Under the pieces are notes generated by a model that made no database searches, was not told where the DNA came from, and worked only from the letters and a program-made list of their open reading frames with translations. DNA of 64,000 nucleotides from Streptomonospora sp. PA3 (GTDB lineage: Bacteria; Actinomycetota; Actinomycetes; Streptosporangiales; Streptosporangiaceae), in assembly GCF_009728995.1 (NCBI RefSeq), contig NZ_VTZW01000009.1, positions 553,644 to 617,643 on the forward strand. Reading direction: 5' to 3'. Of this stretch, positions 57,737 to 64,000 are shown one piece after another (position 1 is the stretch's first letter; every line of letters begins with the position of its first letter). Position numbers and translations under genes: made by a program.

Positions 57737-58939
57737 TCACCCGGACGCGACGGCGGGCGGACGGCCGTAGGTCATCCGCCGCAGCACCCATTCGGCGGGG
57801 CCCTGGCGGAACCCGGCGCGCCGCATGGCTTCGGCCAGCACCACAGTGGCCAGCCACACCGCCGCGCCCAGCGCCACCGCCTGCGCATCGCTCAGCTCCG
57901 AGCCGATACCCAGCGCATAGGGCGGGACCAGGGCCGCCCACGCCACCGACTGCAGCAGATAGCAGGTCATCGAGCGCTGCCCGGTCGCCGCGAGAGCGGT
58001 GACGACGGGCCCGCGCCGGCCGCTGCGGCGCCGGTCGAGCCGCACCGCGACCAGCGCGATCAGCGCCGCGTAGCCGAACCCGCCCGCGTATCCGGTGAGC
58101 AGGTGCAGCCAGAAGACCGCCGCCTCGGCGGCCGGTGCGGCCTCCCACACCTCGATGTTGATCAGCGCCTGCGGAACGCCGCCGGCCACTCCCGCACCGA
58201 TGCCGCCGGCCGCCGCCCGCCGCAGCAGGGGGAGGTGGCGCAGGGGCTCCTCCAGCAGGCGGCGCCGTGCGGCCCACACGCCGATCAGGAACGGGAACAC
58301 CGAGATCACGATCATCAGCGGCAGGAAGAACGGCAGCACCGCGATGCGCGTGAGCAGGTCCGACAGCCAGGTGATGTCGGCCGCCGCGCCCTGCGTCCCG
58401 GCTGCGAACAGCGCCGTGTTCGCCAGGCTGTAGAGCAGGCTGCCCACAGCCATCCAGGCGAACGCGTGGGCGAGCAGCCGCCGGTCGCTCATCCGCAGGA
58501 CCGCGGTGAAGAACAGGGCGATCAGGCCGTAGACGGCGATCACGTCGCCGTAGAACAGCAGGACCGTGTGCGCGACGCCGATGATCACCAGCCAGCGCCC
58601 GCGCCGCCGCAGCAGGCGGCGGACCCACGGCCACTCGCGCCCCTCCGCCGTGCGCCGCAGGTAGATCTGCGCGAGGCCGTAGCCGAAGAGGGCGGCGAAC
58701 ATGGGATAGCCGCGGTTCTCGCCGAACAGCGCCATCGCCGCGGTGGTGCCGACGTCGACCGGGCCGTCGAGTGAGAAGCCGGCCGCACCGGTGAATTCGC
58801 GAAAGAGGTGCGCGTGTACGGTCGCGATGATGAGCAACATGAATCCCCGGCCCAGGTCGGGAGCGAGGGAGCGCTGGTCGGCGGGCAGCGGTCGGGGATC
58901 GGAATGGGGCTCGCCGCGTGCGGCGGTGTTCTGGGACAT
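57737..58939 (-). CDS. DUF418 domain membrane protein
   Basis: 400 aa with about 10 helices. The DUF418 C-terminal pattern (LAATGQRSMTCYLLQSVAWAAL, then a helix pair ending AEWVLRRMTYGRPP) is present, as is the N-terminal FMLLIIATVHAHLF and FAALFGYGLAQIYLRR. The function of this transporter- or enzyme-like family is unknown. It is divergent from a TetR gene, and the operator palindrome lies 30 bases upstream of ATG 58939, so it is probably the TetR target. Confidence 0.9.
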   Translation of the reverse strand: MSQNTAARGEPHSDPRPLPADQRSLAPDLGRGFMLLIIATVHAHLFREFTGAAGFSLDGPVDVGTTAAMALFGENRGYPMFAALFGYGLAQIYLRRTAEGREWPWVRRLLRRRGRWLVIIGVAHTVLLFYGDVIAVYGLIALFFTAVLRMSDRRLLAHAFAWMAVGSLLYSLANTALFAAGTQGAAADITWLSDLLTRIAVLPFFLPLMIVISVFPFLIGVWAARRRLLEEPLRHLPLLRRAAAGGIGAGVAGGVPQALINIEVWEAAPAAEAAVFWLHLLTGYAGGFGYAALIALVAVRLDRRRSGRRGPVVTALAATGQRSMTCYLLQSVAWAALVPPYALGIGSELSDAQAVALGAAVWLATVVLAEAMRRAGFRQGPAEWVLRRMTYGRPPAVASG

Positions 58940-58968
58940 GGGCGCGGCCTCACAGGAACCGGGAGCTA

Positions 58969-59006
58969 AGCTACGGCGGCGTAGCTGTTTCCCTTGATAA
59001 GCTACG
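58969..59006. promoter_or_regulatory. TetR operator with three half-sites
   Basis: AGCTACG-GCGG-CGTAGCT (58969-58986) is a perfect palindrome, and a third half-site AGCTACG lies at 59000-59006. It sits between the divergent DUF418 and TetR genes and would cover both promoters. Confidence 0.7.
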
Positions 59007-59032
59007 GGAACGTTTCTAATGGGTGGGGCAGA

Positions 59033-59680
59033 GTGAGTGACCGGAACCGGTCAGAGGGCGGCGAAGGGCCGCCGCGCGCCCGGCGCCGCCGAGGGGCGGA
59101 GCTGGAGGAGGCCGTCTACACGGCCGCCCTCGAGGAAACGGCCGAGCTCGGCCTGCCCCGCGTCACCATGGAGGGCATCGCGCGCCGGGCCGGGACCGCC
59201 AAGACCTCGCTGTACCGGCGCTGGTCGTCGCCCGAGGACATCGTGCTCGGCGCGCTGTACCGGATCCATCCGGTCGAGCAGCCCTCGCCGGGCGCCGACG
59301 ACCTGCGCGGCGACCTGATCGCGGCGCTCACCCTGATGCGCGACGCGATGGTCCAGCCGGTGTACGGCCTGGTGATGTCCTCCCTGCTCAGCGAAGCGCA
59401 GCGCCGCCCCGACCTGCACGAACGCCTGTACGCGGAAGTCTTCGACGCTCGCGGCGGGCGCTTCACCCGTACCGTGCTGCAGCACTACGCCGACCACGGC
59501 CGCGTCGACCCGGCGCGCCTCACGCCCGTCGTCGTCGACATCGGCGAGGCCTTGCTGATCAAGTACGGCATCGACGCGATGGAGGTCCCCGACGACGACT
59601 ACATCGCCGCCATCGTCGACCAGGCCATCCTCCCGGCGATCGGCCACGGCCCCCAGCAGCCGGCGGACTCGGCGGACTGA
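59033..59680 (+). CDS. TetR family transcriptional regulator
   Basis: 215 aa. The N-terminal helix-turn-helix is EEAVYTAALEETAELGLPRVTMEGIARRAGTAKTSLYRRWSSPEDIVLGAL, followed by the TetR_C-type dimer domain. GTG 59033 (VSDRNRSEGG) is preferred to ATG 58994, which is without a ribosome site and lies in the operator region. It likely represses the divergent DUF418 gene and itself. Ligand unknown. Confidence 0.92.
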   Translation: MSDRNRSEGGEGPPRARRRRGAELEEAVYTAALEETAELGLPRVTMEGIARRAGTAKTSLYRRWSSPEDIVLGALYRIHPVEQPSPGADDLRGDLIAALTLMRDAMVQPVYGLVMSSLLSEAQRRPDLHERLYAEVFDARGGRFTRTVLQHYADHGRVDPARLTPVVVDIGEALLIKYGIDAMEVPDDDYIAAIVDQAILPAIGHGPQQPADSAD

Positions 59681-59745
59681 TGCCCCCTGCCGGGGCCGAG
59701 GTCGGCCGAAGGGGCACGCCAGGCGGCGCCCGGCCCCGGCTACGT

Positions 59746-60065
59746 CCTGTTTAAGAGGCCGGTCACCACAGAGGTTGCGGCAATGGGGCTGGGGCGCACG
59801 AAGCGCTGCTGACGCCAGCTTGCCGCCGAGCGCACGGTGCACCTTCGCGCCGGTGGCCCGCCACCGGTGGTGCGGATCCACCTGGGAAGAACCGCGTGCG
59901 CTGGGCGTCAAGCAAGCACGTGACGCGCAGCGCCTGCGATGGGGCGGTGGCGGGCGGGCGGATCGCGCTACGCGAGGCGCGCCAATTGCCGCAACCTCGC
60001 AACCTCGATGGTGGCTGCCCCGATTGGTACCCGGGGTTCCTGGAAAGCGGCGCCCTGCCGTTCTC
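59746..60065. repeat. Dispersed hairpin element, copy 5
   Basis: The element starts GTCCTGTTTAAG and has the left arm GTTGCGGCAATGGGGCTGG from 59774, and a right arm with AATTGCCGCAA near 59980. Between them it contains one reverse copy of the 50-base unit seen four times near 10.5 kb (about 59917-59963). The tail GTTCCTGGAAAGCGGCGCCC matches copies 3 and 4. No gene is seen in 59681-60074. Confidence 0.85.
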
Positions 60066-60074
60066 AAACCCAAC

Positions 60075-61244
60075 CTACGTCCGCTCCCGTGCGAGCACCC
60101 GCGCCGCGAACACCTCCACCGCGTCGATCACCGCCTCGAAGCGCGGGGAGCGGAAGAGGTCGAAGGCGTGCTGGGCGCGGGGGAGTTCGGCGTAGACCAC
60201 CGGGTTGGCGGATGCGCGCCGCAGCGCGGCGACGAACGCGCGGGCGTCCTCCACGGGGACGAGGGAGTCCTGGTCGCCGTGGACCGCGAAGAACGGCGGG
60301 GCGTCCGGGCGTACGTGGTCGGCGGGCGAGGTGGGGCGCTCCGATTCGCCGGGGCGGCGGTAGTAGCGGCCGTAGTAGCCGTACAGCGACACGGCCGCGG
60401 TGAGCGAGGTGTCGGCGTCCTCGAAGCCCGGCTGGAAGGCGGGGTCGTTGGGCGTCAGCGCGGCGAGCGCCGCGAGGTGGCCGCCCGCCGAGCTGCCCGC
60501 GGCGAACAGCGCATCGGGGTCGCCGCCGTAGTCGGGGGCGTGCTCGCGCGCCCAGGCGATCGCCTTCTTGAAGTCGGCGAGGTGCTCGTCGAAGCCGGCG
60601 CGAGGGCGCAGCCGGTAGTTCGCGCTGATGCACACCCACCCCCGGCTCGCCAGCCGGTAGAGCAGCGGGCGCGCCTCGCGGTTCTTGCGACCGCTGAAGT
60701 ACCCGCCGCCGTGGGCGTAGACGAGGATCGGGCCGCCCGACGTCCCCGAGCGGCGGCGGTAGACGTCGAGCCGGTTGCGGACACCGGCGTCGCCGTAGGC
60801 GATATCGGCGATGCGTTCGACGTCGGCGCGGCGCACCCGGAACGGGAAGAGCAGGGTGCGCAGGTAGGACGGTGCGCGGCGGCGCGCCGCCGCGAGGAGG
60901 GCGTCCACGGCGCCGGGCCGCCCCGCGCCGAGGTCCCTGCGCAGTGCCCGCTCCAGTGCCGGACGGGCGTCCAGAGCGCGGCGCGCGATCACCGCGAGCC
61001 CGATCGCGGTCAGCACCGCCAGGGCGAGCCCGGCCCAGGACGCGGGGGTGTCGAGGTCCTCCTGGGCCCACGCGGGCAGGGTCGCGGCGAGCAGCCAGCA
61101 CAGGACGAACACGGGCGTCTCGTTGACGACCAGCCCGAGGTGGAAGCTCACGACCGCCGCCCACCGCGGGCGGCGCACCGGCGCCAGCGCGAGGGCGGTG
61201 TGCACGGCGGCGATCGCGACGGTCAGCAGGTAGCCGTAGGGCAT
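60075..61244 (-). CDS. Membrane-anchored alpha/beta hydrolase (HSL-like esterase)
   Basis: 389 aa. Three or four N-terminal helices (residues 3-20, 33-55, 67-86) precede an esterase domain of the hormone-sensitive-lipase type. The oxyanion motif is ILVYAHGGGYFSGRKN, the nucleophile is in AAGSSAGGHLAAL (Ser), the acid in VHGDQDSLVP and the catalytic His in RAQHAFDLFRS. Its substrate is unknown, probably an acyl ester or lipid at the membrane. ATG 61244. A duplicated copy of its 5' end lies upstream at 61446. Confidence 0.88.
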   Translation of the reverse strand: MPYGYLLTVAIAAVHTALALAPVRRPRWAAVVSFHLGLVVNETPVFVLCWLLAATLPAWAQEDLDTPASWAGLALAVLTAIGLAVIARRALDARPALERALRRDLGAGRPGAVDALLAAARRRAPSYLRTLLFPFRVRRADVERIADIAYGDAGVRNRLDVYRRRSGTSGGPILVYAHGGGYFSGRKNREARPLLYRLASRGWVCISANYRLRPRAGFDEHLADFKKAIAWAREHAPDYGGDPDALFAAGSSAGGHLAALAALTPNDPAFQPGFEDADTSLTAAVSLYGYYGRYYRRPGESERPTSPADHVRPDAPPFFAVHGDQDSLVPVEDARAFVAALRRASANPVVYAELPRAQHAFDLFRSPRFEAVIDAVEVFAARVLARERT

Positions 61245-61444
61245 GCCGCCTCCTGTTCGGGTGCCGGGTGGGGGGCTTCCGCGAGCGGTCGGGCGGGGCC
61301 GGGGGCGCCGGCGGCGCGGGCCTGCCGCCGATGGGCGGTAGCGGGAGTTGCGGGCTTAGCCGGGGCAGCGGGGGCGCCGGGGTGGAGCGGGCTCTCCGCG
61401 GACCGCGGATGCGGCGCCGGAGGTGTGCGGGGCCCGGCTCTGCT

Positions 61445-61510
61445 CGGCCGGGCGGTCCACGCGGCGGCGATCGCGGCGGTCACGAGGTAGCCGTAGGGCA
61501 TGTCGCCTCC
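61445..61510 (-). pseudogene. Duplicated 5' fragment of the esterase gene
   Basis: About 55 bases repeat the start of the esterase gene, including the ribosome-site area, and would encode MPYGYLVTAAIAAAWT, compared with MPYGYLLTVAIAAVHT at the intact gene. After that the frame runs into unrelated Pro/Ala/Arg-rich sequence and overlaps the intact start. I read it as a partial duplication, not a gene. The rest of 61245-61617 has nothing else of note. Confidence 0.6.
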
Positions 61511-61617
61511 AGGCGGGAGCGGGGGTAGGGCGATGGGAGCGCTTCTCCGAGCGGCCCGCCGGCTGCGGGGCGGGGGCGGCCGGGGCGGCGCCGCCGGCGG
61601 GCCGGGGCGGGTGGAGT

Positions 61618-62079
61618 TCACCGGCGGCGCGCGGTGGGGGCCAGCACGGGGATGACCACGGCGCCCACGACCACGTGCATCGCCAGCAGCACGTACATGC
61701 TCGCCGTGTCCGCGGCGGAGACCACCGGGCCAGCGAGCGACACCAGCAGCACCGCGACCGCGACCGAGGTCCACACCGGCCCCGGCCTGCGCATCAGCCG
61801 TTCCAGTACCGCCAGCAGCGCCCACCCCGCCAGCCCCGCCACCAGGGCGGACGCGGCGATCGCCCCGGGCCCGACCGGTCCGACGGTCGCGCCGGTGAAG
61901 CCGGCGACGTCGATACCCGCGACGGGGACCGCCAGCACCCACAGCACCAGCGCCGCGGCGGCCGCTCCGAGCGGCCCCGATGCGCGGAGCAGGATGCGGC
62001 GCCGGGTGCCGCCGCCTGCATCGGGGGCGGTGGACGGGTGCTGTGCGGAGGCGGTCGTGGACTCGGCCGGGCTGGACAT
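61618..62079 (-). CDS. DUF6069-like four-helix membrane protein
   Basis: 153 aa with an N-terminal polar segment and four helices: LGAAAAALVLWVLAVPVAGI, AIAASALVAGLAGWALLAVL, VAVAVLLVSLAGPVVSA and YVLLAMHVVVGAVVIPVLA. The pattern resembles the actinobacterial DUF6069 family (function unknown). ATG 62079. It is followed downstream on the same strand by the duplicated fragment and esterase gene, and may be co-transcribed with them. Confidence 0.7.
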   Translation of the reverse strand: MSSPAESTTASAQHPSTAPDAGGGTRRRILLRASGPLGAAAAALVLWVLAVPVAGIDVAGFTGATVGPVGPGAIAASALVAGLAGWALLAVLERLMRRPGPVWTSVAVAVLLVSLAGPVVSAADTASMYVLLAMHVVVGAVVIPVLAPTARRR

Positions 62080-62292
62080 GCGTATCCCCTTTCGGCCCGC
62101 TGGGACCGTGCGGCCCGCTCGGGCGGAGCGGCGTGTGGCGGACCGCGGCCGTGCGGCCGGATCCGCCCGTTGACCTCTTCAGGGTTTCCGGTGGGCCGCC
62201 GGCGCCGCATCGGGCGCGCGGCCAGTCCGCTCCCGCCTCCGGTAGCGGCCGTATTCGACTTTGGTCGGTGTCGGCGGCGCGCCGGCGGCGGT

Positions 62293-62298
62293 TAGCCT
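62293..62298 (+). promoter_or_regulatory. Candidate -10 box for leaderless kinase mRNA
   Basis: TAGCCT lies 6 bases before GTG 62305, with no ribosome site between. Confidence 0.4.
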
Positions 62299-62304
62299 TG
62301 CCCG

Positions 62305-63642
62305 GTGAACGAGGAGGTCAGCCCCGCCCCGGCGGACACGCTCCGGCGCCCGGCGCCCCGACCGCGCACGGCGGCTGCCGTGGCCGCCGCGACGGCCGTG
62401 CTGGTCGCCGTGACGATCTGGGGCCGCTACAGCGCCCAGCCCGACGCCGCACCGCTGCTGCTGGACATCGCCGTCGGCGCCCTCGGCTGCGCCCTGGCGC
62501 CCCTGCTGCTGTGGCGCCCGGTCACCGGCGCGTTGGGCCTGGTCGTGCTGGCCGCGCTCTCCCCGGCCGCCACACCCCCGGCCACGCTCGCGGCCCTGCA
62601 GGTCGCCCATCGCCACCGCCTCCCGGTCGCGGTCGCCGTGGCCGCCGCGGGCGTCGCGGCGCACGCGGTGCAGGGGCTGTGGCAGCCCAACAGCGGGCTC
62701 TCCTACGGCTGGTGGCTGGTGCTGATCACCGTCGGATACGCGGCGATGGTCGGCTGGGGCGCCCTGGCGCGGGCGCACCGCGCGCTCGTCGAGTCGCTGC
62801 GCGAGCGGGCGCGGCGCGCCGAGGCGGAGCAGGGCAGGCGGGTGGCCGAGGCGCGCATGGCCGAGCGCACGCGCATCGCCCGCGAGATGCACGACGTGCT
62901 GGCCCACCGGCTGTCCCTGCTCGCCACCTACGCCGGGGCGCTGGAGTACCGCCCGGACTCCCCGCCGGAGCGCCTCTCCCGCGCCGCGGGCGTGGTGCGC
63001 ACCGGCGTGCACGAGGCGCTGGAGGAGCTTCGGGAGGTCATCCTGGTGCTGCGCGACGAGGACGCCGCCGCCGGTTTCGGTTCCGCGGCCGGGCGGCAGC
63101 CCGGGCTGTCCGACATCCCCGCCCTGGTCGAGGAGTCCCGCGGTGCCGGGGTGCGGGTGCGGCTGCGCGACGAGGTGGCAGACCCCGACGCCCTGCCGGC
63201 CGCCGCCGGACGCACCGCCTACCGCATCGTCCAGGAAGGATTGACCAACGCGCGCAAGCACGCGCCGGGCCGGCCGGTCGACGTCGAGCTGGCGGGGCGG
63301 CCGGGGGAGGAGTTGGCCGTCACCGTGACCAACCCGCTGGGCGGTCCGGTCGGCGTCGACGCCGACGAGGGGAGGGACGAGCGGAGCGCGGAGAGCGGCG
63401 CCGCCGGCGGGGCGGTCGGCGGCGCAGGCGGTGGCGTGGTCAGCGGAGCGGGCGGCGGGGCGGGCGGCGGGGTGGGCGGCGCGCCGCCCGCAGCGGTCGC
63501 CGAGGCGCCCGCAGCCGTCCCCGGCAGCGGCACCGGTCTGGTCGGACTGACCGAGCGGGTGCGCCTGGCCGGCGGCCGGCTCGACCACGGCCCCGCCGGC
63601 GACCGGTTCCGGCTGCACGCGCGGCTACCATGGCCCGCATGA
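62305..63642 (+). CDS. Sensor histidine kinase (NarL/HisKA_3 class)
   Basis: 445 aa. Four or five helices cover 20-155. The HisKA_3 box with the phosphorylated His195 is ERTRIAREMHDVLAHRLSLLATYAG, the ATPase N box is YRIVQEGLTNARKHA near 306-320, and the G box is GTGLVGLTERV. A Gly/Ala-rich insert of about 60 residues (346-407) lies between them, at the same place as the insert in the kinase at 13594. The stop overlaps the start of its response regulator (ATGA). The signal is unknown. Confidence 0.93.
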   Translation: MNEEVSPAPADTLRRPAPRPRTAAAVAAATAVLVAVTIWGRYSAQPDAAPLLLDIAVGALGCALAPLLLWRPVTGALGLVVLAALSPAATPPATLAALQVAHRHRLPVAVAVAAAGVAAHAVQGLWQPNSGLSYGWWLVLITVGYAAMVGWGALARAHRALVESLRERARRAEAEQGRRVAEARMAERTRIAREMHDVLAHRLSLLATYAGALEYRPDSPPERLSRAAGVVRTGVHEALEELREVILVLRDEDAAAGFGSAAGRQPGLSDIPALVEESRGAGVRVRLRDEVADPDALPAAAGRTAYRIVQEGLTNARKHAPGRPVDVELAGRPGEELAVTVTNPLGGPVGVDADEGRDERSAESGAAGGAVGGAGGGVVSGAGGGAGGGVGGAPPAAVAEAPAAVPGSGTGLVGLTERVRLAGGRLDHGPAGDRFRLHARLPWPA

Positions 63643-64000
63643 GCGGGGCGCTGCGAGTACTCATCGTCGACGACGACGCCCTGGTACGCGGCGGGCTCTG
63701 CATGATGATCGACGGAATCGAGGGCATCTCCGTCGTCGGCGAGGCCGCCGACGGTGACGAGGTCCCGGCCGCCGTCGAGACCCACACCCCCGACGTGGTC
63801 CTCATGGACCTGTGCATGAAGCGGGTCGACGGCATGGCCGCCACCCGCAAGCTGCGCGCGCGCCCGCGCCCGCCCGAGGTCGTCGTGCTGACGACCTTCG
63901 ACAGCGACGAGAACATCCTGCACGCCCTGCGGGCCGGAGCCAGCGGCTTCCTGCTCAAGGACACCCCGCCCCCGGAGATCGTCGACGCGATCCGCAAGGT
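63639..64000 (+). CDS. NarL-type response regulator (3' truncated)
   Basis: The window ends after about 120 residues, within the receiver domain. Visible are VLIVDDDALV (acid pair), VVLMDLCMKRVDG with the phospho-Asp, VVLTTFDSDEN and LLKDTPPPEIVDAIRK. It is closely similar to the orphan regulator at 32687. ATG 63639 overlaps the kinase stop by 4 bases. The DNA-binding domain should lie beyond the window. Confidence 0.93.
   Translation, partial: MSGALRVLIVDDDALVRGGLCMMIDGIEGISVVGEAADGDEVPAAVETHTPDVVLMDLCMKRVDGMAATRKLRARPRPPEVVVLTTFDSDENILHALRAGASGFLLKDTPPPEIVDAIRK

Noticed and set aside
61223-61501. Short frame starting MPYGYLVTAAIAAAWT
   Set aside because: After the first 16 residues it becomes Pro/Ala/Arg-rich and runs over the start of the intact esterase gene; best read as a partial duplication.

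Overview
The window is high-GC (about 70 % or more), gene-dense DNA from an actinomycete. It has many GTG starts, many 4-base ATGA/GTGA gene overlaps and several promoters that sit directly on the start codon. The PknG/GlnX/GlnH module, ECF41 sigma factor, DUF6221, DUF4232, CsbD and several NarL-type two-component genes all fit Actinomycetes. A Streptosporangiales/Nocardiopsaceae-like host is my guess. No tRNA, rRNA, CRISPR array, transposase or phage gene was seen.

Region 1-7126 is one signalling operon. It encodes PknG kinase (5' cut off), a zinc-ribbon PP2C phosphatase, a shortened VWA-family protein that has lost its VWA core, a zinc-ribbon FHA protein, a GlnX-like membrane sensor and a GlnH-like amino-acid-binding lipoprotein. 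By analogy with mycobacteria it probably couples external amino acids to central metabolism through FHA phosphorylation. Region 7304-17682 holds housekeeping and hypothetical genes: a lipoamide-dehydrogenase-like flavoprotein, glucose-6-phosphate isomerase, a histidine phosphatase, an orphan histidine kinase, a YqeB-like protein, VanZ and a START-like protein. Region 17958-25186 has a KDPG/KHG aldolase, an ECF41 sigma factor with its oxidoreductase partner, a methyltransferase, an Lrp/DUF2000 divergent pair, and a divergent EF-Tu with no cysteine and changed kirromycin-site residues.

Region 25386-32558 carries a radical SAM protein of the Rv2578c type. It is split by a LAGLIDADG intein exactly at the third iron-sulfur cysteine and sits under a perfect LexA/SOS box. 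It is followed by a metallophosphoesterase, an AraC/DinB pair, and a quinone-response-like operon (dioxygenase, hydrolase, MarR). Region 32687-39926 has an orphan response regulator, then an IclR-controlled cluster (Ldh-family dehydrogenase, MHS transporter, mannitol-dehydrogenase-family reductase, SDR) that looks like sugar-acid/polyol catabolism. Region 40044-47290 contains a PadR-ABC-FtsX operon with a clear operator, a TetR, and a GlxA/DJ-1 pair.

Region 47291-49016 is a non-coding repeat mosaic. Beyond it lie an alcohol dehydrogenase/thioesterase operon divergent from a flavodoxin-fold oxidoreductase, two related hypothetical proteins, a Mut7-C protein, an OafA/SGNH acyltransferase, CsbD, a DUF418/TetR pair sharing an operator, an esterase, and a two-component pair cut off by the window end.

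The most unusual features are a family of intergenic repeats with about 57-base inverted arms (about 10.4, 34.4, 48.2, 48.7 and 59.8 kb, with a remnant near 13.4 kb), the cysteine-free EF-Tu paralogue, the SOS-boxed intein-split radical SAM gene, and the VWA-family protein lacking its VWA domain.
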